The notes: a model not told the origin generated them from the sequence alone. DNA of 64,000 nt from Blattabacterium cuenoti (GCF_014252015.1 NZ_CP059206.1:124001-188000), one strand, 5' to 3'. Counted from the first letter of the stretch, positions 1 through 9,243 are shown. A program made the numbers and translations.

Positions 1-427
1 CGTCTTTTTTGTAAGATTGAGTTAATATAACAACTTTATTCGCTACCATAAAAGAAGAATAAAAACCTAAACCGAAATGTCCAATAATATTAGAATAATC
101 CGTTAAATTTTTATATTTTTTAATAAATTCTTCAGCTCCAGAAAAAGCGATTTGATTAATATACTTATTTATTTCTTCTTTAGTCATCCCTACACCATTA
201 TCCCTAATATGAAGAGTATTATTTTTCTTATCTATGAAAACTTTTACTTTAAAATCATCAACGATATCATATAAATTTTCTAATTTGATTATAGTTTTCA
301 ATTTTATGACTGCATCTACAGCATTAGAAACTAATTCACGTAGAAAAACTTCTTGATCGGAATAAAGAAATTTTTTAATAATAGGAAAAATGTTATCTGA
401 AGTAACACTAATTTTATTTTTATTCAT
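1..427 (-). CDS. htpG: Hsp90-family chaperone HtpG, N-terminal part (cut by window edge)
   Basis: ATP-dependent Hsp90 chaperone of the cytosol. Only the first 142 codons or so are present; the gene runs off the left edge. Reading from the ATG at 427-425, the start has the GHKL ATPase features of Hsp90: the helix with RELVSNAVDA (the Asn that coordinates magnesium-ATP), the DNGVGM motif, and GHFGLGFYS near the window edge, where the ATP lid begins. The usual family motif is RELISNASDA, so this copy is slightly diverged. It lies 92 bases downstream of ftsY on the same strand. I am confident of the family; nothing can be said about the middle and C-terminal domains. Confidence 0.93.
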   Translation of the reverse strand, partial: MNKNKISVTSDNIFPIIKKFLYSDQEVFLRELVSNAVDAVIKLKTIIKLENLYDIVDDFKVKVFIDKKNNTLHIRDNGVGMTKEEINKYINQIAFSGAEEFIKKYKNLTDYSNIIGHFGLGFYSSFMVANKVVILTQSYKKD

Positions 428-519
428 GGATATTGAATTATAAAATTATTAGTAAAAAATAACAAAAATTATACCGTTATTTTTATATAGACACCATGTC
501 AGGTTTATTCTTTTTCAAT

Positions 520-1464
520 TCAAAAAAAACAATCAACAAATTTTTTACCATTAAATTCTTTTAGATCTTGTATATGCTCTCCTATTCCCAAATATTGTAT
601 AGGAATTTTAAATTGATCCATAATTCCTATAACCACTCCACCTTTAGCTGTTCCTTCTATTTTAGTTAAAATGATAGAAGAAATTTTAACAAAAGAAGTA
701 AATTGTTTTACCTGTTCAAAAGCATTTTGACCAGTAGTAGCATCTAAAATAAGTATAATTTCATGAGGAGATTCAGGTATTATTTTTTTCATAACTCTAC
801 TTATTTTAGAAAGCTCTTCCATAAGATGCTTTCTATTTTGTAATCTTCCGGCAGTATCGATTAGTACCACATCTTTTTTCTTAAATTTTGCCGATTGTAA
901 AGTATCATAGGCTACAGATGCTGGATCCGCATGCATATGTTGTTTTATTAAAGGAACTCCAGCTTTTTTGGACCATATTTCAAGCTGATCAATAGCAGCA
1001 GCTCTAAATGTATCTGCAGCTCCTATAACTACATGAAAACCTTTTTTCTTTAAAAAAAAAGCTAATTTTCCAATTGTGGTAGTTTTTCCAACTCCATTTA
1101 CACCTACTATCAAGATTACATATGGTTTTTGGCTAATTTTGTATATCTTAGTTTCTAAATCTAAACATGTATTTTCAATATTTATAAAAAGAGCTTTAAT
1201 TTCTTCTTTAAGAACATTATAAATATCTTGTGAATTTATATATTTTTCTTTTTGAATTCTTTCTTCTAAGTTTTTAATAATTTTTATAGTAGTTTGTGTT
1301 CCTATATCTGCAGATAATAATATTTCTTCTATATGATCAATAATATTGATATCTATCTCTGATTTTTTCAAAAACAGATTTTTTATTTTATAAAAGAAAG
1401 ATTCTCTAGTTTTTTTTAATTCATGATTAAATACTTTACTTCTTTTTTTTTTAAGAAAAAACAT
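520..1464 (-). CDS. ftsY: Signal recognition particle receptor FtsY
   Basis: GTPase receptor that docks the SRP-ribosome complex at the inner membrane for co-translational insertion of membrane proteins. The 314 residues are essentially the NG domain: a helical N domain (about 1-110), then the G domain with GVNGVGKTTT (P-loop), DTFRAAAIDQL, DTAGRLQNR and TKIEGTAKGG, ending with the GIGEHIQDLKEF closing motif. The acidic A domain of E. coli FtsY is absent, as in many Bacteroidetes; only a short Lys-rich start precedes the N domain. It is downstream of the ribosomal-protein genes rpmB-rpmG and a DUF4295 gene on the same strand, and is probably co-transcribed with them. Confidence 0.96.
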   Translation of the reverse strand: MFFLKKKRSKVFNHELKKTRESFFYKIKNLFLKKSEIDINIIDHIEEILLSADIGTQTTIKIIKNLEERIQKEKYINSQDIYNVLKEEIKALFINIENTCLDLETKIYKISQKPYVILIVGVNGVGKTTTIGKLAFFLKKKGFHVVIGAADTFRAAAIDQLEIWSKKAGVPLIKQHMHADPASVAYDTLQSAKFKKKDVVLIDTAGRLQNRKHLMEELSKISRVMKKIIPESPHEIILILDATTGQNAFEQVKQFTSFVKISSIILTKIEGTAKGGVVIGIMDQFKIPIQYLGIGEHIQDLKEFNGKKFVDCFF

Positions 1465-1473
1465 TATAAATTA

Positions 1474-1629
1474 TTACTTTTTATTAAAAAAAATCTTGAT
1501 TTCTTCATCAGAAATTATTTTATTTTCAAAGGTATAACAACCTGATTTTTTAGATTTCACTATTTTAATAGCTAATGTCATTTTTTTTGAAGTCTTTTTT
1601 TTTTGATTATTTGTTTCCTTTTTAGACAT
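1474..1629 (-). CDS. Small DUF4295-type protein (probable Bacteroidetes ribosomal protein bL38)
   Basis: This 51-residue Lys-rich protein starts MSKKETNNQKKK and contains VKSKKSGCYTFENKI followed by an acidic turn and a Lys-rich end. Length, charge and the pattern K-x-V-K-S-x-K-[ST]-G-x-Y-T-F match the Bacteroidetes DUF4295 family as I remember it. That family typically sits between rpmG and ftsY, exactly the place seen here. From memory, the ribosome structure of Flavobacterium johnsoniae has an extra large-subunit protein, bL38, which I believe belongs to this family; that link needs a search. The gene ends 9 bases before the ftsY start and begins 12 bases after the rpmG stop, so it looks like part of the same transcript. 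Confidence 0.78.
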   Translation of the reverse strand: MSKKETNNQKKKTSKKMTLAIKIVKSKKSGCYTFENKIISDEEIKIFFNKK

Positions 1630-1641
1630 TTATTATTAATT

Positions 1642-1824
1642 TTATTTAATTTCTTTATGAACCGTATATTTTCTTAATATTGAATTGTATTTTTTTAATT
1701 CGATTCTATTCGGAGTGTTTTTCTTATTTTTCGTTGTAATATATCTAGAACTGCCAGATTTACCTATTTTTCTTTGTTCAACACATTCTAGTATAACTTG
1801 TATTCTATTTCCTTTTTTTCCCAT
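1642..1824 (-). CDS. rpmG: 50S ribosomal protein L33 (zinc-free form)
   Basis: Large-subunit protein bL33, 60 residues. The core [19 protein letters not shown] is diagnostic, as is the basic C-terminus with YTVHKE. The zinc-binding version has two CxxC pairs. Here there is only one cysteine (in ECVEQ), and the second pair is replaced by NSIL, so this is the C-minus form. The stop of rpmB (upstream) is one base from this start, so the two are translationally close and surely share a transcript. Confidence 0.95.
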   Translation of the reverse strand: MGKKGNRIQVILECVEQRKIGKSGSSRYITTKNKKNTPNRIELKKYNSILRKYTVHKEIK

Positions 1825-1825
1825 T

Positions 1826-2053
1826 TTAATATTTGTATTTAAAACGTTTTAAAACTTTTTCTATTCCTATTTTATTGATGAGCTTGATAATAGAAGTGCA
1901 AATTTTTAAAGTAATCCATTTTTTTTCTTTTATCAAAAAGAAACGTTTTTTACATAAATTAATATTAAAACGACGTTTATTTTTATTATTTGCATGAGAA
2001 ACTCTATTTCCTATCATTGCTTTTTTACCTGTCAACTCACAAACTTTTGACAT
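1826..2053 (-). CDS. rpmB: 50S ribosomal protein L28
   Basis: Large-subunit protein bL28, 75 residues. The N-terminus [21 protein letters not shown] and the following basic stretch with TKRRF-like NKRRFNIN are typical. The CxxC zinc knuckles of C-plus L28 are missing; the first is CELT. It is the first gene of the minus-strand run rpmB-rpmG-DUF4295-ftsY and is divergent from yebC, with about 97 bases between the starts that should carry both promoters. Confidence 0.95.
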   Translation of the reverse strand: MSKVCELTGKKAMIGNRVSHANNKNKRRFNINLCKKRFFLIKEKKWITLKICTSIIKLINKIGIEKVLKRFKYKY

Positions 2054-2150
2054 AATAATTTTTTTCGTTAAATTGTAAAAATGACTAATGACTTAAATAT
2101 ATAACATTTATATATATATATTATATTTTAAAATAAATAAAAGACATTTC

Positions 2151-2861
2151 ATGTCAGGACATAGCAAATGGTCAAATATACAACATAGAAAATTGAATCA
2201 AGATTTCAAAAAATCTAAAAAATTTTCTAAAATTCTCAAAGAAATTTATATAGTTGTAAAAGAATCAGGAACTAACAATTCTCGTTTCAGAAATGTGATT
2301 CTAAATGCTAAATCAGTCAATATTCCTAAAAGTACCATAGAAAAAGCTATAAAAAAAGCTTTACAAATCAAAAAAAATGATTATAAAAATTTAAATTTAG
2401 AAGGATTAATTTACGGAATTAGTATAATTATAGAATGTATAACAAATAATAACATTCGAACAATATCTGACATAAGAACACTTTTTAATAAAAATGGAGG
2501 TAGATTATGTAATAATGGTGAACTAATTCATTTTTTTCATAGAAAGGGTGTTTTCTATATCAAAAAAAAAGATATTCATTATTCAATGGAAGATTTTGAA
2601 CTTATGACAATAGATTTTGGAGCTCAAGATTTTACGATAGATCATAACATGATCTATTTATATACAGATTTTGAATATTTTGGATCTATGAAAAATAATT
2701 TGGAAAAATTAGAAATACTCTATAAGTATAAAGTATTACGTATTCCTAAACAGATAAAATATGTTTCAGAAGAAAAAAGAAATAAAGTTTTAGATTTAAT
2801 GAAAAAACTTCATATGAATAATGATGTAGAAAATATTTACTCAAATTTATATGAAAAGTAG
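2151..2861 (+). CDS. yebC: YebC/PmpR family regulatory or translation-related protein
   Basis: A 236-residue protein beginning MSGHSKWSNIQHRK, the signature start of the YebC/TACO1 family. It continues with the three-domain family pattern, including IPKSTIEKAIKKA, a glycine/glutamate segment (NLEGLIYGISIIIE) and a glycine-rich NKNGGRLCN. Family members are described as transcriptional regulators in some bacteria and, for TACO1/YebC, as factors helping ribosomes through difficult motifs. Several usual acidic positions have drifted to Lys/Asn, as expected of an AT-biased genome. Its stop codon lies inside the 5' strand of helix P1 of the following RNase P RNA gene. Confidence 0.93.
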   Translation: MSGHSKWSNIQHRKLNQDFKKSKKFSKILKEIYIVVKESGTNNSRFRNVILNAKSVNIPKSTIEKAIKKALQIKKNDYKNLNLEGLIYGISIIIECITNNNIRTISDIRTLFNKNGGRLCNNGELIHFFHRKGVFYIKKKDIHYSMEDFELMTIDFGAQDFTIDHNMIYLYTDFEYFGSMKNNLEKLEILYKYKVLRIPKQIKYVSEEKRNKVLDLMKKLHMNNDVENIYSNLYEK

Positions 2862-3175
2862 AATGTCCTATCGCATTTTCAATTAATTTATTATTATATA
2901 TAAATATTGAAAATGAGGAAAGTCCGGACACCGTAGAGCAACACAATGGGTAACACCCATCCATCGTGAGATGAGGAATAGTGCAACAGAAAGAAAGTAC
3001 AGATTAATTTATTAAATGCTGTAGTGAAATCATGTAAACTCTGTGTGGTGAAATGCCATGTATACCGGAAAACTAGCTCGGTTGAAACTGGGGGGTAGGC
3101 AGATTGAGATCATGGGTAACCTAGATCCTAGACAAATGATAGGTTAAAAACAGAATCCGGCTTATAATTCTACTT
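2858..3175 (+). ncRNA. rnpB: RNase P RNA (bacterial class A)
   Basis: Catalytic RNA of RNase P, which removes 5' leaders of pre-tRNA. Conserved blocks are visible: GAGGAAAGTCCGGACACC at 2915-2932 (5' strand of P4 and flanks), AGTGCAACAGAAAGAA near 2980-2996, and AGAATCCGGCTTAT near 3152-3165 (3' strand of P4). Helix P1 can be drawn from GTAGAAT (2858-2864) with ATTCTAC (3167-3173), and a P2/P3-like pairing from GCATTTTCAAT with ATTGAAAATG. The RNA is about 316 nt, short against about 377 nt in E. coli. Seven T residues (3174-3180) follow P1. The 5' end coincides with the yebC stop codon. The protein subunit gene rnpA is at 14537-14938. Confidence 0.95.
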
Positions 3176-3180
3176 TTTTT

Positions 3181-3264
3181 GGAGAGATGGCCGAGAGGAT
3201 TAAGGCGCACGTCTGGAAAGCGTGTTCACAAAAAGTGTCAAGGGTTCGAATCCCTTTCTCTCCG
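3181..3264 (+). tRNA. tRNA-Ser (anticodon GGA)
   Basis: This 84-nt cloverleaf has acceptor GGAGAGA paired with TCTCTCC and discriminator G. The anticodon loop is CTGGAAA, giving anticodon GGA (UCC/UCU codons). It has the long variable arm of a class II tRNA and a T arm with GGTTCGAATCC. No CCA is encoded. It starts only 7 bases after P1 of the RNase P RNA, so the two RNAs may be cut from one precursor. Confidence 0.97.
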
Positions 3265-3278
3265 CTTTCATTTCTATT

Positions 3279-4442
3279 CTATAAATTTTCTATATCTTTC
3301 AGTTTTTTCTCAATCAAGCTGGTTCTAACGCCTAATAATCGATCTATATCTTTGGAAGCCCCTTGTAATTTATTTTGAGCTTGGTGTAATAATAATCCAA
3401 ATTTTGAAAATTCCTGTTTCACCGTTTCTAAAATTTTCCATACTTCGGAACTTCTTTTTTGAATAGCTAAAGTTCGGAATCCAATTTGTAAACTATTTAA
3501 TACAGCAGCCAATGTAGACGGTCCTGTTATCACCGTTTTATATTTTCTTAATAATTCTTCTAATAAACTAGAATTTCTTGCAATTTCAGCGTATATTCCC
3601 TCAAATGGTAAAAAAAGAATAGCAAAATCAGTAGTGTTTGGAGGATCTATATACTTATCTTTAATATCTTTTGACATTTTTTTAAGTACAGATTCCATAT
3701 TTTTTATAGCTGCTTCTATATTCTTTTTTTCTCCATTATGATAAGCTTCTTGTACTTTTTGATAAGTTTCTTTTGGAAATTTAACATCAATTGGTAACCA
3801 TATGATATTTCCGTCTCCAAACCCTGGTAGTTTTATCGCAAATTCTACGACAAAATTTGTGCTAGATTTGGTCACAACATTAGAAGCATATTGTTCTGGA
3901 GATAAAATCTGTTGTAAAAGCATTGAAAGCTGCATTTCGCTAAAACTTCCACATATTTTGACATGATTTAAAGTTCTTTTTAAAGAACTCACATCTTTCG
4001 CCAAGATCTTCATTTCTCCTAAACCTTCTTGTAAAAATAATAATTGATTTCCAATTATTTCAAATGATTTTCCCAAATGAATATTTAAAGAATTTTGAAG
4101 CTTATCATCAACATTTTCTCTTATTTCCTCAAGTTTTTTTTCAATAATTTTAATAAATTTTTCTTGTGATGTATAAATATAATCTAATTTTTTATCTTGA
4201 TTTTCAATATAAAATTGAACTTTTTTATCAATAACATCCTGAAATATTTTTACAGTTTGTATCAAACCGTCTTTAACTTCAATTAAATAATCACCAATTT
4301 CAGTTTTACTATATTTAGATAATTTTTGAATTTCATTCTGCTGATCTTTAAATTCTTTCCTAAAAAAGAATTCCAATTTTCTAAAAAAATATATGCATAT
4401 GAATAAAATAAAAAAATAAAAAAGTAAAACTGAATAATACAT
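3279..4442 (-). CDS. rmuC: RmuC family DNA recombination protein
   Basis: A 387-residue RmuC relative. The first 20 residues are a hydrophobic membrane anchor, followed by a long coiled coil (about 25-150). The RmuC domain, a presumed nuclease-like fold, includes GSFSEMQLSMLLQQILSPEQY, LPIDVKFPKE, FAILFLPFEGIYAEI and ITGPSTLAAVLNSL, all typical. RmuC limits inversions and rearrangements at short repeats in E. coli; its biochemical activity is not settled. It is one of few recombination-related genes here, with ruvB and the AddA-like helicase. The gene is convergent with tRNA-Ser. Confidence 0.93.
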   Translation of the reverse strand: MYYSVLLFYFFILFICIYFFRKLEFFFRKEFKDQQNEIQKLSKYSKTEIGDYLIEVKDGLIQTVKIFQDVIDKKVQFYIENQDKKLDYIYTSQEKFIKIIEKKLEEIRENVDDKLQNSLNIHLGKSFEIIGNQLLFLQEGLGEMKILAKDVSSLKRTLNHVKICGSFSEMQLSMLLQQILSPEQYASNVVTKSSTNFVVEFAIKLPGFGDGNIIWLPIDVKFPKETYQKVQEAYHNGEKKNIEAAIKNMESVLKKMSKDIKDKYIDPPNTTDFAILFLPFEGIYAEIARNSSLLEELLRKYKTVITGPSTLAAVLNSLQIGFRTLAIQKRSSEVWKILETVKQEFSKFGLLLHQAQNKLQGASKDIDRLLGVRTSLIEKKLKDIENL

Positions 4443-4485
4443 TCAAATCAAAAAAATGAAATCATTTTATGTTATGAGGAAAAAA

Positions 4486-4558
<73 letters not shown>

Positions 4559-4612
4559 GATATTATATTAATATAATGTTTTTCATTTACAAAATCAAAT
4601 ATAAAAATTTAT

Positions 4613-6193
4613 TTATCCATTCATAGATATTAAGAACTCCTCATTGTTTTGAGTTCTAGCTATTCTAGATCTTAAAAATTCCATAGCTTCTACTGGATTC
4701 ATATCTGAAAGGTGTTTTCGCAAAATCCACATTCTTTGCAAAGTATTCGTATCAAGTAAAAGATCATCTTTCCTTGTGCTAGAAGAAACGAGATCAATAG
4801 CTGGATAAATTCGTTTATTAGCTATTTTCCTATCTAATTGAAGTTCTTTATTTCCTGTTCCTTTAAATTCTTCAAAAATTACTTCATCCATTTTTGATCC
4901 TGTATCAATCATAGCTGTAGCAATTATAGATAAAGAACCTCCATTTTCTATATTTCTAGCAGCTCCAAAAAATCTTTTGGGTCTGTGTAATGCATTTGCA
5001 TCCACCCCTCCAGATAATACCTTTCCAGAAGCTGGAGCGACTGTGTTATACGCACGTGCCAAACGTGTAATAGAATCTAGTAATATAACTACATCATGAG
5101 AACACTCTACCATTCTTTTTGCTTTTTGCAAAACAATGTTAGCCACTTTAACATGTCTATCTGCTGGTTCATCAAAAGTAGATGCAATGACTTCTCCTTT
5201 TACATTTCTTTGCATATCTGTTACTTCTTCTGGACGTTCATCAATTAATAATATAATTAAATATACTTCAGGATGATTAGCTGCAATAGCATTAGCTATT
5301 TCTTTTAATAAAGTTGTTTTTCCTGTTTTAGGAGGAGCAACAATCATTCCTCTTTGTCCTTTTCCTATAGGAGTAAAAAGATCTACAATTCTTGTAGAAA
5401 GAGTCGCATTTTTTTCAGCTAATTTAAATTTTTCATTTGGAAATAGTGGAGTTAAATGCTCAAAAGAATCTCTGTCCCTGACAAAAGATGGAGATCTACC
5501 ATTAATCTCAATAATTTTAATGAGTGGAAAATATTTTTCGCCATCTTTAGGTGGACGAACTTCTCCCCTTATTGTATCACCTGTTTTCATTCCAAAAAGT
5601 CTGATTTGAGATTGAGATACATAAATATCATCAGGAGATGATAAATAATTAAAATCAGAAGATCTCAAAAATCCGTAATTTTCTGGCATAATTTCCAATA
5701 CCCCTTCACTTATTATTATTCCCTCAAATTCGTATTCAGGAGTACGGTATTTATTAGTAGAAATTTTTTGTGATCCGACTTCTATTCCAGGATATGATGA
5801 TATATTTTGAGTTTCAAATCTATCATTTCTATCATTTTTTTTCCAATTAGAAAAATTTTGATGTTTTTTTTGAAATTTTGTGGATGTTTCTGTTCTAGAA
5901 CTAGAAATTTTTAAATGTTCTTGAGAAATCAATTTTTTTTTACCATTTATACTTTTATTTTCTGAAAATAAATTTTTAGATTCAGTATTTTTTCGCATTT
6001 TAAATCCTTTTTTTAAAGAATTTTCCCTTTTTGAAGGGATAGAAGTGTTTTTATTATTAATATTAATAATGGAAATAATTTTTTCTAGGAGCTCGTTTTT
6101 TCGTAATTGTGTACATTTTTTTAATCCTGATGAACGAGCAATTTCCTGTAATTCAAAAAGTTTCTTACTTTTTAATTCAGTAATATCAAACAT
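4613..6193 (-). CDS. rho: Transcription termination factor Rho, with long disordered insert
   Basis: Hexameric RNA helicase that terminates transcription. Order: a SAP-like N-terminal domain (1-43); a low-complexity Lys/Ser/Asn-rich insert (about 45-145); a cold-shock RNA-binding domain from about 147 ([15 protein letters not shown]); and the ATPase core with Walker A (APPKTGKTT), Walker B ([15 protein letters not shown]), and the [13 protein letters not shown]-loop region. Total 526 residues against 419 in E. coli, the excess being almost all insert. Such inserts are known in Bacteroidetes Rho. The gene is divergent from the DUF4293 gene with 173 bases between. The small number of visible intrinsic terminators in this window suggests Rho matters here, which is inference. 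Confidence 0.97.
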   Translation of the reverse strand: MFDITELKSKKLFELQEIARSSGLKKCTQLRKNELLEKIISIININNKNTSIPSKRENSLKKGFKMRKNTESKNLFSENKSINGKKKLISQEHLKISSSRTETSTKFQKKHQNFSNWKKNDRNDRFETQNISSYPGIEVGSQKISTNKYRTPEYEFEGIIISEGVLEIMPENYGFLRSSDFNYLSSPDDIYVSQSQIRLFGMKTGDTIRGEVRPPKDGEKYFPLIKIIEINGRSPSFVRDRDSFEHLTPLFPNEKFKLAEKNATLSTRIVDLFTPIGKGQRGMIVAPPKTGKTTLLKEIANAIAANHPEVYLIILLIDERPEEVTDMQRNVKGEVIASTFDEPADRHVKVANIVLQKAKRMVECSHDVVILLDSITRLARAYNTVAPASGKVLSGGVDANALHRPKRFFGAARNIENGGSLSIIATAMIDTGSKMDEVIFEEFKGTGNKELQLDRKIANKRIYPAIDLVSSSTRKDDLLLDTNTLQRMWILRKHLSDMNPVEAMEFLRSRIARTQNNEEFLISMNG

Positions 6194-6366
6194 AAAGTGA
6201 TTGGGTTTTATATATGTATATGCTTGGTAAGTAATATACTTTTGGTGTAATTAATGTAATAACTTATGAAAAATAACTTAGAAACGATAAATACAATAAA
6301 TACAATTATACAAAAATTAATTTGAACTTAAATAAATTATAAAAATAATTTAATCTTTACATTATT

Positions 6367-6747
6367 ATGTTATATAGAATACAAACATTATACTTACTTA
6401 TTTCTATTTTTATTTATTCTGTTTTCATATATTTTTTATCTGATTTTTTATATTTCAATTTGTATTTGAAAAAAATAGTTTTCATTTTTATGATTCCATG
6501 TTTATTTTTATCTATTTTAAGTTTTTCCCTTTTTAAGAAAAAAAAAATTCAAATATTTTTGAATAAAATTAATATACTTGCTAATACTATTCATGTCCTA
6601 TTCCTTATTTTTTCATGTTTTCAATTAAAATTGATTTCTACAATTATGTTTATTCTATTATTTTTTAGTATATATTTTTTATATATGGCTAATAAAGCTA
6701 TAAGAAAAGATATAGAATTGATAGACTCTATAAATAGAATACGATAA
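6367..6747 (+). CDS. DUF4293-type integral membrane protein
   Basis: A 126-residue, very hydrophobic protein that begins MLYRIQTLYLLISIF, the recognisable start of the Bacteroidetes DUF4293 family (often MIQRIQTVYLLL). Four membrane segments can be drawn, at about 7-28, 37-56, 72-90 and 92-110, with a charged C-terminal tail (NKAIRKDIELIDSINRIR). Its position opposite rho is also the usual one in this phylum. Function is unknown. Its Phe/Ile/Leu-rich composition reflects both membrane location and AT bias. Confidence 0.82.
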   Translation: MLYRIQTLYLLISIFIYSVFIYFLSDFLYFNLYLKKIVFIFMIPCLFLSILSFSLFKKKKIQIFLNKINILANTIHVLFLIFSCFQLKLISTIMFILLFFSIYFLYMANKAIRKDIELIDSINRIR

Positions 6748-6795
6748 ATAAATATTCTTAATTTCAAGAATCTTTATAAAGATAATATTTAAAAA

Positions 6796-7869
6796 ATGAA
6801 AAAAATTTCATTAATTCAAAAGTTAGAAGTTTACAAAAAAGAATTTCATGAAATTTCAAAATCAATAATACAACCTGATATTATATCGGATTATAAACAA
6901 TACAAAACATTATTAAAAAAATATTCCAAATTAGAAAAAATAGTTTCTATTTATGAAGAATACAAAAAAAAATTAGTTCTACTTGAAGAAATTAATTTTG
7001 TTTTAGAAAATGATTCAGATACGGAAATAAAAGAGTTTGCTTTAACAGAAAAAAACAAAATTTTGGAAAATTTATCTTCTCTTGAAAGAGAATCTTCTAA
7101 TTTCTTATCTTCAAAAAAAGAGAATACAACAGAAGATCATAGAAACGCTATTTTAGAACTACGTTCTGGAACAGGAGGAGATGAAGCATGTCTTTTTGTT
7201 GAAGATATATTAAGAATGTATACAATGTATTTTAAAAAATCAGGTTGGAAATATAAAATAATACATGCTCAAAAAGGAGGAATTAAAGGATATAAAGAGA
7301 TTATTTTAGATATCAATGGAGAAGATGGAGTTTATGGTAATTTAAGATTAGAATCTGGAGTTCATAGAGTTCAAAGGATTCCCAAAACAGAATCTCAAGG
7401 AAGAGTGCATACATCCGCTATAACCGTTGCGGTTCTTCCTAAAGTAAAAGATATAGAAGTTAATATTAATTTATCTGATATAAAAAAAGATACTTTTAGA
7501 TCTAGTGGTTCTGGAGGGCAACATGTAAACAAAACTGAATCAGCTGTACGATTAACACATATTCCAAGTAAAATAACAGTAGAATGTCAACAAGAGCGTT
7601 CTCAACATAAAAATTTTGAGAAAGCTATAAGTGTATTACGATCACGTATTTATCAGAATGAAAAAGAAAAAAGATTAAAAAAAATATCTATGAAAAGAAA
7701 ATCTTTGATTTCTACGGGGGATCGTTCTGTAAAAATTAGGACTTATAATTATCCTAGAAATAGAGTTACGGATCATAGAATTCATAAATCTATTTATGAT
7801 CTTACAGGATTTATGAATGGAAACATTCAAGAAATGATAAACTTCTTAAAGTTATTTGAAAAAAAATAA
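6796..7869 (+). CDS. prfA: Peptide chain release factor 1
   Basis: RF1 reads UAA and UAG and triggers peptide release. The 357-residue protein has the stop-codon-reading PxT motif as PKT (196-198, in RVQRIPKTESQGR), which distinguishes RF1 from RF2 (SPF). The GGQ catalytic tripeptide is at 240-242 (SGSGGQHVNKT). The C-terminal RTYNYPRNRVTDHR is standard. It follows the DUF4293 gene by 48 bases on the same strand and is convergent with accC only 4 bases away. Confidence 0.97.
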   Translation: MKKISLIQKLEVYKKEFHEISKSIIQPDIISDYKQYKTLLKKYSKLEKIVSIYEEYKKKLVLLEEINFVLENDSDTEIKEFALTEKNKILENLSSLERESSNFLSSKKENTTEDHRNAILELRSGTGGDEACLFVEDILRMYTMYFKKSGWKYKIIHAQKGGIKGYKEIILDINGEDGVYGNLRLESGVHRVQRIPKTESQGRVHTSAITVAVLPKVKDIEVNINLSDIKKDTFRSSGSGGQHVNKTESAVRLTHIPSKITVECQQERSQHKNFEKAISVLRSRIYQNEKEKRLKKISMKRKSLISTGDRSVKIRTYNYPRNRVTDHRIHKSIYDLTGFMNGNIQEMINFLKLFEKK

Positions 7870-7873
7870 TGTT

Positions 7874-9238
7874 TTATACTTTGTTATCGAACAAAAAATC
7901 TAAATCTAGATTATCTACAAAACTTGTATTATAATTCCCACTTAAAAATTCGTTATTTTGCATAATTTTTCTGTGAAAAGGAAGAGTAGTATGGATCCCT
8001 TCTATAACAAATTCATCTAAAGAACGACGCATTTTTTCAATAGTTTCTTTTCTACTTTTTGCCGTAGTAATAATTTTAGCAATCATAGAATCATAGTAAT
8101 GTGTAATATTATATCCTGCATAAATATGTGTATCAATCCGTACCCCTTTTCCTCCAGGTAAATGCATTTGAGTTATTTTTCCAGGAACTGGACGGAAATT
8201 TTTGTACGGTTCTTCTGCATTTATTCTGCATTCTATTGAATACATTTTGGGATAATAATTTTTTTTTATAGAAAGTTTTTTTCCATAAGCTAAAAATATT
8301 TGTTCTCGGATTAAATCTAAACCTGTTATTTCTTCAGTTATAGTATGTTCTACTTGTATCCTTGGATTCATTTCCATGAAATAAAAATTCTTTTTTTGAT
8401 CTACCAAAAATTCTATAGTTCCTACTCCTTCATAATGAATATACTCAGCCGCTTTTACGGCTTTTTCTCCCATTTTTTTTCTAAGAGATGAAGTTAAAAA
8501 TGGGGAAGGTGCTTCTTCCACTAATTTTTGATTTCTTCTTTGAATAGAACAATCTCTTTCTGAAAGATGACATACTTCTCCATACTTATCTCCTACAATT
8601 TGGATTTCTATGTGTCTTGGATTCAAAATGAATTTTTCTATATACATATCTTTTTTTCCAAAACAAGACAAAGCCTCTTTTTTAGCTTCTTCCCAAGAAT
8701 TTTTTAAATGATTTTTATCTAAAACAGATCGTATTCCTTTTCCTCCACCTCCAGCGACAGCTTTTATAACAATTGGATACCCTATTTTATCTGCAATTTT
8801 CTCTATATCCTTATAAGATGATTCTACAAAACAGTCAGATCCAGGTAAACAAGAAATTCCAATTTTTTTCATGGTTTTCTTAGCTAAAATTTTATTTCCC
8901 ATCTGAATCATATGATTAGGTTTAGCCCCTATAAACTTTATCCCATGTTTATGGCACATTGAAGAAAAATATGCATTTTCAGATAAAAATCCATATCCAG
9001 GATGAATAGCATCTGCGTTGGTAATTTCTGCAGCTGAAATCAAATTTGGAATGTTTAAATAAGATTGATATGGAGGAGGTGGTCCAATACATACAGCTTC
9101 ATCCGAAAAATAAACATGAAGACTATGTTTATCTGCTGTGGAATAAACAGCTACAGTTTTAATTCCCATTTCTTTGGATGTTCGTATAATTCGTAAAGCA
9201 ATTTCTCCACGATTAGCTATTAATATTTTTTTAAACAT
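7874..9238 (-). CDS. accC: Acetyl-CoA carboxylase, biotin carboxylase subunit
   Basis: ATP-grasp enzyme that carboxylates the biotin of AccB, the first step of fatty-acid synthesis. At 454 residues it has family length. Visible are the N-terminal FKKILIANRGEIALRIIR, the glycine-rich ATP loop (KAVAGGGGKGIR), the ERDCSIQRRNQKLVEEAPSP segment and the catalytic EMNPRIQVEHTITE. It follows accB by 5 bases in the run rpmF-accB-accC. The third component accD is at 52634; accA is not in this window. Confidence 0.97.
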   Translation of the reverse strand: MFKKILIANRGEIALRIIRTSKEMGIKTVAVYSTADKHSLHVYFSDEAVCIGPPPPYQSYLNIPNLISAAEITNADAIHPGYGFLSENAYFSSMCHKHGIKFIGAKPNHMIQMGNKILAKKTMKKIGISCLPGSDCFVESSYKDIEKIADKIGYPIVIKAVAGGGGKGIRSVLDKNHLKNSWEEAKKEALSCFGKKDMYIEKFILNPRHIEIQIVGDKYGEVCHLSERDCSIQRRNQKLVEEAPSPFLTSSLRKKMGEKAVKAAEYIHYEGVGTIEFLVDQKKNFYFMEMNPRIQVEHTITEEITGLDLIREQIFLAYGKKLSIKKNYYPKMYSIECRINAEEPYKNFRPVPGKITQMHLPGGKGVRIDTHIYAGYNITHYYDSMIAKIITTAKSRKETIEKMRRSLDEFVIEGIHTTLPFHRKIMQNNEFLSGNYNTSFVDNLDLDFLFDNKV

Positions 9239-9243
9239 AAAAT

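Noticed and set aside
2746-2964. 72-codon minus-strand frame
   Set aside because: It lies antisense to the end of yebC and the conserved 5' part of the RNase P RNA.
3187-3378. 63-codon plus-strand frame
   Set aside because: It reads through tRNA-Ser and antisense to rmuC; a shadow frame.
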